From Linderina pennispora (Eukaryota; Kickxellomycota; Kickxellomycetes; Kickxellales; Kickxellaceae): 64,000 nucleotides of DNA. Under the pieces are notes generated by a model. The model saw only the letters and a list, made by a program, of their open reading frames with translations. It ran no database searches and was not told the origin of the DNA. Where the stretch lies: assembly GCF_002104995.1 (NCBI RefSeq), contig NW_024468257.1:620001-684000 (forward strand), in the 5' to 3' direction. Below, one piece after another: positions 31,442 through 44,112 of this stretch. Position numbers and translations under genes: made by a program. Numbering within the stretch: the stretch's first letter is position 1; every line of letters starts with the position of its first letter.

Positions 31442-34400
31442 ATGTCGCTGGCATATCTTATTTCGTCATCGCGTAGCCTGCCGCGGCAGCATCTGCGTCG
31501 GCTCATCAACACCTCGTCCAAGTCGCTGCTGGCCTCGCAGACCACGCCCTTGGCGCATACCCCGCGCGGCATGGTCCTGGGCATCCGCCGCGAGGACAAG
31601 AACCGGTGGGAGCGGCGCGCAGCCCTGACACCTGACCACGTGCAGAGGCTGATCCGCGAAACCGGCGTCCAGGTGCTGGTGCAGCCCTCCAACACGCGCA
31701 TCTTCAACAACTCGTCGTTCGAAAAGGCGGGGGCTATTATCGAGGAGGACCTGAGCAAGGCCGACGTTATCCTGGGCATCAAGGAGGTGCCCATCGACAA
31801 GCTGATCAGTGACAAGACATACCTGGTGTTTTCGCACACGCACAAGGGCCAGTCATACAATCTGTCCAGCCTGCAGGCGTTTCTGGACAAGAACCTGCGT
31901 GTGATCGACTACGAGCTGATGGTCGACCAGGAGTCGAAGCGCCGGCTGGTGCTGTTTGGCAAGCACGCCGGGTACGCCGGCATGATCGATGGGCTGCATG
32001 GGCTCGGCCAGCGGCTGCTGGCGCTCGGCTACAACTCGCCATTCATCCACATGGGCCAGGCGCATGTGTACCCGAACCTCGAGTGCGTGCACACCAAGCT
32101 CCGCCATGTCGGCAACATCATCACCGACCAGGGTCTTCCTGAGGCATTTGCGCCTATGGTGTTTACGTTCACGGGTGCCGGAAACGTGACCCAGGGTGCG
32201 CGTGACATCTTCGACAAGCTCCCACACGACAACGTGACTGTCGACGAGCTGCCCTTCATTGCCAAGGACCGGTACAACGACCGGTACAAAAACCGCCTGC
32301 TGGCTCTGCAGGTCGGCGCCCAGGACTACGTCGAGCGCATCAATGGCGGCAAGTACGTGCGTGACGAGTACCGCGAGTTCCCAGAGCGCTACCGCTCGGT
32401 GTTTGCTGAGAAGATTGCGCCATACACGACCATGCTGGTCAATGGCATCTACTGGGAGAGCAAGTACCCGCGTCTGATGACGACGCAGGACCTGGCCAAG
32501 ATCCAGAAGCAGCGCGAGATGCGGAACCGCATGCTGGCCATTGCCGACATCAGCTGCGATATCGGCGGCAGTCTCGAATTTATGAGCCATGCGTCGACCA
32601 TCGATAGCCCGTTCTTCTATGTCGACGCTGTCAACAACATCGAGCACAAGGACATCGAGAAGCCCGGTGTCCAGATCAACTCGATCGATAACCTGCCCAC
32701 CGAGCTGCCGTTCGAGGCCAGCCAGCATTTCGGCGACTCGCTGTATCCGTACGCCAAGGCTCTGGTAAGTAACTACAACGATATGCATGCAACGGAAGAA
32801 ACAAGAGACATGCTGCTGACATGAGCAAATTCTATAGGCTATCGGTGATCTGGCGCACCCGGTGCTCAAAAACGCAGTCATCTGCGAGAACGGGCAGCTT
32901 GCTGCTCCGCACAAACACCTGGAGAAGCTTCTTCAGAACAAACCGCAGATCCGTGTGGGCAGCGACAGACGCAAGCGTGTGCTGCTGGCCGGCTCAGGCA
33001 TGGTCAGCCAGCCGCTCGTCGACTACCTGGCGCGCAGCAGGGACACAGACATTACGATAGGTACGCACCCGTAAACAGCTCTACAATATCATCGCTGGCA
33101 ATACCCTACGTAACATCAGCCATCAACCACCACATGCCTTTCCACTATACTAACAGTTTTCTCGCGTCTCTTCACTCCATGTCTGTCGATATGATGTGAA
33201 GTCATCTAAAAATACATACCGAAAAATATCCTTTCGCATCGGTCCGATATTCTAGCCAGCAACAATCTGGACGAGGCCCGCAAACTTGCCCACCAGTTCC
33301 CCGATGCCTCGGCCACGCTGCTGGATCTCAACGACAACACGCAGCTGGACAGGCTGGTCAAAGACCACGACGTCCTTGTCAGCCTGGTGCCCGCTCCCTT
33401 GCACCCACAGCTGGCAGACTGCGCGATCCGGCATGGCAAGCACATGGTGACGGCCAGCTACATCTCGCCTGAAATGCAGAAGCTCGACGAACGCGCTCGC
33501 GCATCCAATGTCACAGTCCTGAACGAGATTGGCCTGGACCCTGGAATCGACCACTGCAGCGCAATGAAGATTATCGACGAGGCGAAAGCCGCCAACGGCA
33601 CCGTCAAGTCGTTCATCTCGTGGTGCGGAGGGCTGACTGCCCCCGAGGACAGCGGCAACCAGCTGGGCTACAAGTTCTCGTGGTCGCCGCGCGGTGTCAT
33701 GACTGCCGGGCTCAATGCCGCCAAGTTCAAGGTTAACGGGCAGCCAAAGGACATTGTTTCGGGCGACCTGTTCCGGAGCCGGTTCGCCAATGTTCCGCTT
33801 CTGCCCGGATTTGCATTCGAGGGTCTGGCGAACCGCGACAGCCTGCAGTACGCCGACATCTATGGACTCGACCTCAGCAAGATGGACACCATGTTCCGCG
33901 GCACGCTGCGGTTCCAGGGCTACTCGGAGCTGCTCGACTGCTTCCTCAGGCTCGGACTTCTGGACCTCAGCAGCTCCAGCCAGGTCGACGTAGAGAGCAG
34001 ATTCGCATTCCTTGCAGCAGGTACTTGGCTGCTCTGGTGCCGGGTCAATGGAGGCTATCGTCGACGCCATCTCGCGCAAGCTCGGTGTGTCTGCTGCTGA
34101 CCCGCTGATCGGCCGACTGCTTCTCTCGCTTGAAGAGCTGGGCATGCTGCCCGGCCAGCAGAGCGAGCCCCTGCATGCGCCCACTGCCCTGGACGCCCTA
34201 TCCGCTGTCCTGCAAAAGTCGCTTGTGTACAGACCAGGGCGAGCGCGATCTTGTGTGCCTGCACCACGAGTTCGGCATCGAGCACAGCAGCGGCCAATAC
34301 GAGGTGCGCAACTCGTCCCTGGTGGTCTACGGCAACGCCGAGTCCGGTGTCACGGCCATGGCACGTACGGTTGGTGTGCCTGCAGCCATCGCCACGCGGC

Positions 34401-34561
34401 TGCTGCTGGAGGGCAAGGTCACGCAGCGCGGCACCATCCGCCCAACCATCCCAGAGATTTATAACCCGCTGCTGGAGCGTCTGGAAAAGACTGGTGTTGT
34501 GTTCAACGAGCACTCGCGACAGGGCATTCACAACTCGCTGCAGCGCAGGATGGCTTGGTAA
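31442..34561 (+). CDS. Bifunctional lysine-ketoglutarate reductase / saccharopine dehydrogenase (AASS), two introns
   Basis: Joins exons 31442-32764, 32838-33060 and 33256-34561 for about 950 residues, the size of animal AASS. The N-terminus (MSLAYLISSSRSLPRQHLRR) is basic and Ser-rich with no acidic residues, as in a mitochondrial presequence. The LKR half has GIRREDKNRWERRAALTPDH, FSHTHKGQ, LFGKHAGYAGMIDGLHGLG and FTFTGAGNVTQGA. After the first intron, VLLAGSGMVSQPLVDYL starts the SDH NAD-binding fold, followed by NEIGLDPGIDHCSAMKI, SWCGGLTAPE and the C-terminal MARTVGVPAAIATRLLLEG. Two frame changes in exon 3 (near 34005 and 34230) interrupt conserved sequence. Fungi usually carry separate Lys1 and Lys9 for biosynthesis, whereas this fused enzyme normally degrades lysine in mitochondria. 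Confidence 0.85.
32765..32837 (+). other. Intron 1 of LKR/SDH
   Basis: GTAAGT donor after AAG GCT CTG and CTATAG acceptor before GCT ATC GGT; 73 nt. Joining keeps the frame (KALAIGDLAHP). Confidence 0.85.
33061..33255 (+). other. Intron 2 of LKR/SDH
   Basis: GTACGC donor and TTCTAG acceptor, 195 nt. Joining gives TITIASNNLDEARKLA, which continues the saccharopine dehydrogenase NAD-binding fold. Confidence 0.75.
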
Positions 34562-34671
34562 CCATGATATACACTCAGTGAGCTAATAAAGGGGAACATG
34601 GTATCCGTAGGGGATGTGGGAAGGAAAGCGTATGTTATCGAAATATATAGGGGAATGTGAAGCGGCTTGGT

Positions 34672-37600
34672 TTAGTGGGTCACCTGCAGCGACTGCTGCT
34701 CGACCAGCAGGTGGTACGTGCCCTTGAGCGCAATCAGCTCGTCGTGGGTGCCGCGCTCGACAATCCGGCCGTTCTTGAACACAACAATCATATCGCAGTC
34801 CTGGATGGTGCTGAGGCGATGGGCGACCGTCAGCGTGGTGCGCTCCTTGGCCGCCTTGTCCAGCACGCGCTGCACAACCTTCTCGGAGCGCGAGTCCAGA
34901 GCGGCAGTGGCCTCATCGAGCAGCAGCAGCTTGGGCTTGCGCACCAAGGCACGCGCAATGGCGACGCGCTGCTTCTGCCCACCGGACAGCCGGCCACCCT
35001 TCTGGCCCACGTTGGTGTTGAAGCCGTCAGGCAGGTTCATGACGAAGTTGTAGATATTGGCTTCCCTGGCCGCCTCCTCGATCTCCTGCTGCGTGGCGCC
35101 GGGCTTGCCGTAGCGGATGTTCTCAGCGATTGTGTAGTTGAACAGCACCGGCTCCTGGCCAACAATGGCCATGTTGTCGCGCAGGGCCATGATGTTCCAG
35201 TCCTTGACGTCCAGGTTCTCGACCTTGACGCTTCCCGAGATGGCATCGTACAGACGCTGAGCCAGCAGAATCGACGTGGACTTGCCAGAGCCAGACGCAC
35301 CGACCAGAGCGACGCTCTTGCCAGCCATGGCTTCGAACGAGATGCCCTTGAGGATCTTGGTGTCAGGGACGGATCGGATAGCTGAACTTGATGTTCTCGA
35401 ACTTGACGTTGCCGTCGAACTTCTCCGAGACCGAACCAGCCGGGTCAAGACCGTCGATGTGGGACTTGCGGTCCAGCGTATGGTAAATGCCACGCGAGGC
35501 AACAGCGCCCTTTGAGATCATGCTGGACATCTGAGCGAGCATACCAATTGACATGCTGGAAAACATGGTGGCCATCATGGCGTTCATCATGCCCTGGATA
35601 TCAATCAGGCCCTTGATGATGAACTGGGTGCCGGCAAAGAACACCAGGGCGTTGACGAACATGTTGCAGGCCTGGGCGAAACCAAAGCCAAACGAGCTGA
35701 TCATGGTCGAGCGCACATTCCCGGCGTGGGGCTCCTCGCTGCTCTTGTTGAAGATGGCAATGAAGGTCTCCTCGCGGCGCAGAGTGGCCACAGTCTTGAT
35801 GTTGCGGATGGTCTCAGCAGCAGACTGACCCGACTTCTCATAAGCTGCACGCATACGCAGCGCACTGCCCCAGACAGGCACGAGCCTGCAGGAACTGAGC
35901 AAAGCCCTGGATGGGCCAGCAACCGATCATGATGAGCGCAATATGCCAGTCGTAGATGAACGCAATGATCAGGGCACAAACGATGGTCGACCCAGTGCTG
36001 AAGCATGTGCCAATGAAGCTGCTGACAATCTTGTTGACATCCTCAGCATCAGTAGCAAGGCGTGATGTCAGAGCACCAGTACCGTTATCCTCGTCGTCGA
36101 AGAAGCCAGACTCGAATGTCATGTACGAAACAAACAGCTTCGTGGCGCAGTTGCCTGGTCATGTTCTCGCCGGCAATATGATACAGCCCAATGCGACCAA
36201 ACATGGCGAACATACCGGCAACGGCAAACACGAGGAACAGCTGGGCGTACAGGTCGGTCTTGCGCTTGATCTCAGCGGGATCATTCATGCTGAGCGCAAA
36301 TAGGGCACGCGAAAATACAAGAGCAAAGCACGGCATCACGGCACCGTCGATAATAGCCAGCAGACTTCCGGGGATTGCAGCACCCATCGCACTACGGTGC
36401 GACCAGATCAGACGGAACATCAGACGCATGTCACTCGACTCGTCAACCGACTTGTGCTTGGCGTTGCGGCTTGCATCGAGAGACTGGGCGGTCGACATGC
36501 GTTGCATGCTCTGCATGCTCTGGCGGGTAGTGGCCTTCAGATCCAGCGCCTGCTCCTTCAGCTCCTTAGCAATCAATTCATCAAGGTCCTCCTCGCTGTT
36601 GTTCTCCTCAATCTTGGCTCGCACAGCCTGGCGCAGCTCCTGCGCCTTGACCATGGCTGCGTACTCGCCGTTGAGCTCAACCAGTTCGTCGTGGGTGCCG
36701 TTCTCAGACACAATACCCTCGCGCACAACATAGATCTGGTCGCAGTTGCGGATGGTGGAGAGACGGTGCGCAATCGAGATCGTGGTGCGGTCGGCAGACA
36801 GCTTGTCCAGGGCATCCTGCACAAGGCGCTCGGACGCGGTATCCAGGGCTGAGGTAGCCTCGTCGAGAAGCAGGACATCAGGGTTGCGGATAATGGCACG
36901 GGCAATGGCAATGCGCTGCTTCTGACCACCCGACAGCAGGGCACCGCCCTCGCCGACCAGAGTTTCGTACTTGTTGGGCAGCATGTCGATGAACTGGTGC
37001 GCGTTGGCAGCCTTGCACGCCTCAACGACCTCCTCCTTGGTCGGCGGGTTGCCTTCGGGATCAACTGCGCCCCAGACGATGTTCTGGTAGATCGAGGTCG
37101 AAAACAGCACAGGCTCCTGAGTGACAATGCCAATGCGGTGACGCAGCGACCCAATGTTGTAGTCCTTGATGTTGATGCCGTCGATGAGCACGTCGCCCTG
37201 GGCCGGGTCATAGAAGCGCTCAATCAGACCGATAGTCGTGGACTTGCCGCAGCCAGACTCGCCAACCAGCGCAACTTTCTGCCCAGGCCGGATCTCGAGG
37301 TTAAAGCCCTTCAGGATAGGAACATCGGGGCGGCTCGGATAGCTGAAGTGGATGTTCTTGAAGTCGATCTGGCCGCGCACATGGTCGACCTTCTTGCCGT
37401 GCTCGGTGTTGAGTGGGTCGATAGGCGATTCACGGTCAATGATGGCATACACCTTGGCTGCTGAGCCCTGAGCAGTCGAAATAGCCGAGATATTAGGGGC
37501 GGCACCGGAGAGCGAGAACCCACCAATAAGCAGCACCAAGATGACATTGAGAACGGTCTGCGCCTCGTACTCGCCAGCACGCACACGCCACGAGCCAAAG

Positions 37601-38634
37601 TTGAAGCCGACGCAGTACATGACAAAGATGAAGAACTGAATGACACCAATGGAGCCGCCGAGAATGAAGCCGTTCTTCTTGCCAAACTTGTACGCCTCGT
37701 TGATCTTCTCATCGTACCGAGCAATCTCACGCTCCTGGCCGTTGAATGCCATCACCGTGCGGATGCCGCTCAGCACCTCGTCGGCGACAGCGCCGGACTC
37801 GGCGTTCTGGTCCTGCGCATACGTGACGAGCTGCGAAATCTTGATGCCCAGGTAGCCACCGGCAGCAGCAATGAAGGGAATCACGCAGAGACACACAAGG
37901 GTCAGCTTCCAACCCTTGATAAAGGCAATGATGAAGGCAGCAACGAAGGACACGACGTTCATGAACACGAAGCCGAACTTCTCGCCAATACCGTCCTGCA
38001 CCAGGTTGACGTCGTTGGTGATGCGCGTAGTAAGCTCACCAGTCTTGATGGTGTCGAACCAGCCAATGTCCTGGCGCATGATCGACTCGTAGTACGTCTT
38101 GCGGATGCGCAGGCCCTGGTTCTCGGCGGAAACCGACCAGCATGCGTTGACACCGTACGAAAAGAGCCACATAACCAGTCCGAGACCCATGAACCACAGG
38201 CAGTACTTGCGCGACTCGTGGTCGAGATGGTGGTTGGCGGCTTCGACACTGCCGTTCATCATCATGGTTGTGTAGTCCAGAATGACGCCCATCAGCTGGC
38301 TGAAAATGATGATCATCACGGGCATGATGGCGCCGGCGACGATAGAGAAGAAGGTGCCGAACAGAGTCAGGGTAATGTCCAGCTTGGTCGCGAACCGGAA
38401 CAGCTGGCGGATCGTGACCGGCTTGGGCTCCAGGATTTCCTTGTTGTACGGCGCGGAGGACTCCTCGTTCGAGTCCTGTTTGGGCTCGTCGAGCTTGTCC
38501 AGAGCCTCGTGAAGCTCGTCGTCAATATCCGACTTGCTGCCCTGCGGCGTCAGCGAAGCCGAGTCGCTCGCTGTCGATTGGCCGCGCGAGCGGATGAGAG
38601 CTGACGTGGAGCTGACATCCTTTTGAAGCGACAT
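34672..38634 (-). CDS. Full-length ABCB (P-glycoprotein/MDR-type) ABC transporter (frameshifts in C half)
   Basis: ATP-driven exporter with TMD-NBD-TMD-NBD order, about 1320 residues. The N-terminal half is intact: cytosolic tail, six hydrophobic segments, then an NBD with GESGCGKSTT (Walker A), LLSGGQKQRIAIARA (signature) and LLLDEATSALD (Walker B). A linker follows, then the second TMD and an NBD with GASGSGKST, LSGGQKQRVAIARA and LLLDEATAALD. Both ATP sites look canonical. Frame changes occur near 36125 (one extra base before LFVSYMTFESGFFDD), 35890 and 35385. Candidate substrates are drugs, lipids or peptides; the family covers fungal MDR and a-factor (Ste6) exporters, and sequence alone does not decide. 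It ends 110 bp from the convergent lysine gene. A TATA-like element lies about 240 bp upstream. Confidence 0.88.
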
Positions 38635-40147
38635 TTTCTATGTCGTAATATAGCAGGGAAGTAAGATATAAAAGGAAAAGAGATACAGGGGAAAGGCGGG
38701 AGTCGAAAACTTGCAGAAATATGTTGGAGGATATATAGCAATATCTGCCCGCAACGAGACCTAGCAAGAAGATATAGAGAGAGAGAAAAGGGAAATACGT
38801 TTGAAACGAAATTGGTTCTACAGGGATGCAAGTAGTCAAGTTCTCAAGTCTGGCAGCGCAGGAAATATTGGCCTTTATATATACGGCCTGGCAGCAAACA
38901 AATGACAGCTAAAATCCTGCGACGCCTCTTGGATCTTTGGTGCCCAAGCCCAAAAACGAAAGGGCGAACAAATCCCGTACAACGGAGTGTGTGGATGAAA
39001 TTTCGGAGGGCCCGCCTTGTGGACGGGTAACGGCCACAGATCTTTCGTGGACACATGCAGTGGGGTTTCTTCGGCGACTCCCGCTGACGCCCAGTGATAC
39101 CCAGGCTGGAGAAAAAAACCAGCACGCCTATATCTGGCAGCCAAAAGGGGACAATGTGCTCAAAACATCGAGCCTAAAGACCGGATGGGATTGCCCCAAT
39201 CATTCCGTCTGCCTCAAACCACTTCCAGGAGCAATCGGCGTTGTGCCTTGCGAAGAGGCAATCAGAACGTTCCCTGATGGAACGACCCCCTCTTTCGCTG
39301 CGTGCCCACAGGCTTCGGAAAACAGCCGGGGATTGTGTGTAAGAGTGCAAAAATGCAAATGCCTGAGCGTTGCACATCCCAGCGTCCACACCAGCTTTTT
39401 GTCCGGATACGGGAGGCATGCTTTCCCCGTGACAGCTGGGCCACCCACTGCAAGCCGCCTTGTATCAGAATTCGCACATCCAGCATTCTGACTGGCTCGC
39501 AAACTCGTCGGGGTTTCCTTTTTCAGCTACTATTTCTCTGGCTAGCGCAAACGCCCAACGCACTTCCCATGGCCCAGGTTTGCCCCGGCGCCAAACAATA
39601 CCAGCGCAGGTCGGCGCATGGTGTGCATCCGGTGGCTGTTTGGACTAGTCGCTGTAAGTCACAGCCGAGACGCCTCCTTTTTGACTTGTATCTAGCATCT
39701 TCTCTGCCTGCATCTCCGACGGGCTCCCAGGCGAGCCCTTCCATCGGCAGGCAATACCTGCTTATCGCTAGCCAAGGTTTTCGTTGGTTCAACTTTGGCC
39801 AAGGGTTGTTTTGTACCCCTCACTGCACGACACGCCTTGCAGCATTGGGGTGCGCTGGGACTAGTTGGATTGGTCCGCTTAATCGTCTAAAAAGACTATT
39901 TAAAGCAGTAGCTAGTCCGCAACAGGACTACAGCATTTATCTTGTAATCCTGGACTATTTTGGAACCACCATCCAAGCAAAGCGGTTCTACAGAGGCGGA
40001 AACGCCGACATTTTTGCGGGAACCTGTCCCTTTGTATCTCGCACCAATCTTGCATAGTTTTCCCGCATCTTCAAGGAACTCCAGCAGCTATTAACCACAA
40101 CGGCCAGGCCCGCTGCCCATGCTTCCCCGCGTATTGGAGAGATTTAT
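38635..40147. other. 1.5-kb intergenic stretch
   Basis: Spacer between the ABC transporter start and the NRAMP stop. Two overlapping plus-strand open frames (38937-39491 and 39302-40057) look random: Cys/Pro-rich, no hydrophobic pattern or motif. No RNA gene or transposon recognised. Confidence 0.45.
38873..38881 (-). promoter_or_regulatory. TATA-like element of the ABC transporter gene
   Basis: TATATAAAG on the minus strand, about 240 bp upstream of the ATG at 38634. The distance is longer than for other genes in the window, so confidence is modest. Confidence 0.4.
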
Positions 40148-41853
40148 TCAGCTTTCGCAAAACGTCAGCACTGCGACAAATGACATATACAGAGCAAACA
40201 TGCCGTACGCAGCAACGGCCGCGGTCACTCCGCGCGTGGCCACCTCGCTCACTATCGGCAGCAGCAAATAGATATTCAAAGCAATAATGGCTGCGGCCGC
40301 CACCCATCCAAAGCGCCTCCACCACCTGAGCGTCGCAAACTCGGCTCCCATGACGCTTTTGCTCTCTGCCAGCTTTAGCGTCGGGATTAGCGCAAACGGC
40401 AGCGCAAGGCTCTGCAGGACATTCAGCCACTCGTCGAACTGGTCCAGATACGAGCTCGCCAGGGTGCCAACGAGCATGGTGGGCACAAGCGACACGGAGC
40501 GCGTCACCAGCATGCGCAGCCACGGGCTTATCCTTAGATCCATCATGCCCTCCATCAGGTACTGCCCGGCCATCGTGCCTGTGGCCGTGGAGCTCTGGCC
40601 CGACGACAGCAAGCCGATGGCCCACAGCAGCGGGCCGATTGGCCCAAAGGCGCGGCCCAGCAGATCGGCCGCGTCAATGAGACCCGGCAGATGCTCGTCG
40701 TCCAGGGCACGCCTGCCTGTGTTGTAGATGTTGGCAAACACGACCAGGATGGTCGCGTTGATTATGAATGAGAAAAGGAGGGCGATGGCCGACTCGATGG
40801 TGTTGTAAAAGTTCGCCTCCCGGATGCTCTTGCTGCGCACGCCGCGCGTCCGCTTGATCCGCCGAGTGCCGACCAGCGCCGAGTGCAGAAACAGATTATG
40901 CGGCATGATCACCGCGCCTACAATGCCGACGGCCTGCACAGTTGCGTTGCGCGGGATGCCTGGGACCAGAAAGCCCTTGGCGATCTGGCGAATGTCGGGC
41001 TTGGCCAAGAACACCTCGAATCCCAAAGCACCCGCACATAACCGCAATCATGGCCACAAACAGAGCCTCGACCTTGCGCACGCCGAATTTCTGGATCCCC
41101 AGAATCACATAGCTCAGCACAGCAGCCAGCAGGATCCCTGCCCACACCTGGATCCCAAACAGCAAGTACAGGGCGATAGCCGTGCCAATGGCTTCCTGGA
41201 TATCCGAGCCGATGATTGCCAGCTCGCACACAAGCCACAGGGGGATCCTGATGCGCTTACCGAACCGCATGCGGCAGTGCTGTGCAAGGTTCTTGCCCGT
41301 CACTGTGCCAATGCGCGCTGAAAGCGTCTGAATGTACAGGCCCAGGGCATGGGTAAGGAACAGGAGCCAGATCAGCTTGTACCCAGCTACTGCGCCGCAG
41401 TGCAGGTCGCTGCACACATTTCCTGGGTCCACATACGCTATTGACCTAAACAGACGGATACAGGCTGTCATCAGCGTGTGCATGTAGCAGATGAATTGCG
41501 CAATAAATTGATTGACGCACGCGATGTCCTCCCAGCGCTTACATTGCGAACCCAGGTCCCGCGAACCTCAACAGCTTGCGGAACGAAAACGTATCCTCGT
41601 ACAAGCCAATGTCTACGGCCTCGTACTCGCGCTCGCTCTCGCTCTCCTCGGAGTCGCTGCTGTTTGGGCCAACGGTGAACTCGCGCGAGAGTGCTGTGCT
41701 ATAGCCACCACTTTGTTCGCGTGCACCCAACAACGGCTGTGTCTCCGTGTCTGCGTCCTTAAAAATCTGTGGGGTCGCGACAGTGGCCGGCTCGACGCTT
41801 TCTGTGCCGCACACTCTGCTGCCACTGCTATTCAAGCTCTGTGTGGTACTCAT
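40148..41853 (-). CDS. NRAMP divalent metal transporter (Smf family)
   Basis: Proton-coupled importer of Mn2+, Fe2+ and related ions. Exons 41543-41853 and 40148-41445 give about 535 residues. The N-terminal 100 residues are cytosolic and acidic (SSDSEESESEREYE). The family signature is made by splicing: GPGFAMSIAYVDPGN, with the metal-binding DPGN motif in TM1. TM6 carries IVGAVIMPHNLFLHSALV, the second metal-binding element. The rest has the expected alternating hydrophobic segments, with GQSSTATGTMAGQ. One extra base near 41033 (GGGATTCGAG for GGGTTCGAG) breaks the frame inside a loop/TM region. It may sit in plasma membrane, endosome or vacuole; that cannot be told. The start at 41853 is the first ATG before a plausible N-terminus. 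Confidence 0.9.
41446..41542 (-). other. Intron of the NRAMP gene
   Basis: Donor GTAAGC, acceptor TTTAG, 97 nt. It splits the ATG codon in GFAMSIAYVDPGN, and joining restores the most conserved motif of the family. Confidence 0.9.
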
Positions 41854-42035
41854 TGCAATATGAATGTAGTGTATGAAGAAAGGAATGCGAGACTGCGAAA
41901 TAAAAAATCGAAAGGAGAACAGAAATAGCACCCTTTGAAAAATGCCCGCAGTGCCTGCACCAGTACTGCGATAAAGGCTGGGTCTGTGGCCAATGAGGGG
42001 GTAAATAGACGCGGAGGCAGAGGGGCGGCTTTTTC

Positions 42036-43629
42036 TTACAGTGACACAGCGTCCTCGAAGCGCTCTACCGGAATGAACTGCGCAACCACCTGTCGCCCGC
42101 CAAACCACCGGTGGTTCATGGCCTTGCGCGCCAGCTCCGCCGCTTCCTCGTCGGCAAACTTGAGATAGATATTGCCGCACGACTCGCGATCCACAAACAC
42201 TCGCTCGACCCGGCCGTACTTTACGCACTCGTCACGCACGTCGTCGCTCAGGTCCTTCGACCCACGTTGGCTCGGTCTCCTCAGCCGGATCAAACATATT
42301 TGTCAGCAGCACTGCTACAGACCTGATAGCACTTTCCGTCTCTGCAGGGGTGCCAGGCGCAGTAGAGTCGAGCCGCGGGCACAGTAGCTGGGGAAATTCC
42401 GCTTCCAGCAACAAGCTTGCTGACCTCGCTGCGCGCCAGCGTCTCCTCAGCGCTCCAGTTCAGTCTTGGTCGCCATGCGCACGCGCAGGCTCGATCCAAC
42501 CAGATCAAAGCCATTCATTTTTTCGGCTGCCAGCTGCGCAACTGTCGCCGACGCATACTTGACTGCCTGCTGCCCATTCATTTTCAATGACATCGCCCTT
42601 GGCATCGCGTGCCTGCATGACGCGGCAGTGGACCACAGGCCCGAACTGCTCAAAGATCATGCGCAGATCACTCGACTCCATGTTGACCACCAGTCCGTCG
42701 ACGTGGATCATGCTGTTGATCGGCGTGGTCCGGTTCATCGGCACGCCCGCCGCACTGTACTGCTTCAGCGACGCCTGACGGTTCTTCTCGGCCTCCGACG
42801 GCTGCACAATAATCGGCACGCCCAGCAGCCGCTCGTTGCTGAGCTTCAACAGCCTTCATCGCCGATTCGATCGAATAAAACTCGACGTAGGCGACACCGC
42901 GTGACCGCCGTGACCCCTTGTCGGACACTATATGCGCATCACGCACACGCCCCGCCTTGGCGAAGAATTCCATCAGGTCGCGCCGCGTCAGGTTTGCCGA
43001 CAGCTGCATCGCAAACACTGTGCGCAGGTCCCGATCAGCATCGTCCACCGCCGGCGACGGAGATCGCGTTGCATTGGAACTGCGCCGGCGCTCATTCGAC
43101 CGCGATGGCGACCGTGACTGCCGCCGGCTCGATGGCCGCCTATATTCGCTCCGATCATCGCTATACCGGCTCGACCGACGGTAATACCGGTCATCGTCGT
43201 CGTCGCCATATCTGCTGCCGTACCGCCGCTCGCTGCGGTGGATAGTGGCGACGCCGCCGGTACATGTCGTCGTCATCGTCGCCGTAGTATCTGCTTCGGT
43301 AGCGTCGACTGCCCGACCGGCTGCGCGACCGGCTGCGCGACCGACTACGCGTGCGGCTACGGCGACGGCTGCTACGCCGATGGCCACGGCTGGAGCGCGA
43401 CCGCGAATACGCCGGGGATCCTACGGTGCCGGTCCTCGGTCTTGTCTTCGTCTACACGATCTGTTGCAGCGGCAGATGCACTCACTGCAGTCGGGGAGGA
43501 GGCATTCAGCTTTGCATTTACCTTTGCATCAACAGCATCTGCTGTGTCTTCATTCGCGCTCGTTAATACCTCTGTTTCCCGCTTGAATGGTGCATCGAGA
43601 AGTTCCTCCACGTTGATTTCTTGCGACAT
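42036..43629 (-). CDS. RBM39/Rsd1-like SR splicing factor with three RRMs (frameshifts)
   Basis: About 530 residues, as in RBM39 (CAPER), which helps recruit U2AF/U2 snRNP at 3' splice sites. After an acidic start (MSQEINVEELLDAP), the region about 43100-43400 is an Arg/Ser-rich domain. RRM1 follows (RTVFAMQLSANLTRRDLMEFF, GVAYVEFYSIESAMKA), then the telltale linker GVPIIVQPSEAEKNRQA, RRM2 (IHVDGLVVNMESSDLRMIFEQFGPV) and the UHM-type RRM3: NMFDPAEETEPTWVE, GNIYLKFADEEAAELARKAM, HRWFGGRQVVAQFIPVERF. Single-base frame changes fall near 43385, 42850, 42600 and 42260. The order and spacing of domains are normal. Nuclear. Confidence 0.85.
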
Positions 43630-44112
43630 TTTCTCTACACGGCAAAGGTTGTAGGTAAAGGTTGTTATTTTCCGTATGCTGGGCTGTTGAAGAGTGAAAA
43701 GTGGATGGCTGGAGACGAGCCAGGAAAATTTGTCCTCTTGTGCTCTGAATGCGCAATGCTGGGTGATCGGATCAACAGATCAGTGATGATTGTCCAAACG
43801 AATCACATACATTGTAAACACCTGTTGCTGTTCGCTGAATGCTGTGGGGGTTTTGAAGGTGGTATTTAATACTGAAGAAATGAGAGAAAATGAGAAAATA
43901 CGAGCTGCGTGGGCTATGTCCAATGCAGGTCGTTTGTGCAGCTTATCAGACGCTTGATGTTATCTCCATTGTGTAGGCTGTAGCGGGGCTCTCGTTGGCG
44001 CTCGATATGCTCTCACCTGATTCAACCAACATGTCGACGTCAGGGACTGTCGCGGTGGGCACGCAAGCACACCTAGTTTTATTGTTGCAGCAGAAGGGTG
44101 GAGGTAAATAAA
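43630..44112. other. Intergenic, RBM39 promoter side
   Basis: About 480 bp between the RBM39-like start and the end of the F-box/LRR relic. No recognised feature. Confidence 0.45.

Noticed and set aside
38937..40057. Two overlapping plus-strand frames of 184 and 251 codons in the ABC-NRAMP spacer
   Set aside because: No conserved motif, signal peptide or coding-like pattern; overlapping frames with similar content suggest low stop frequency by chance.
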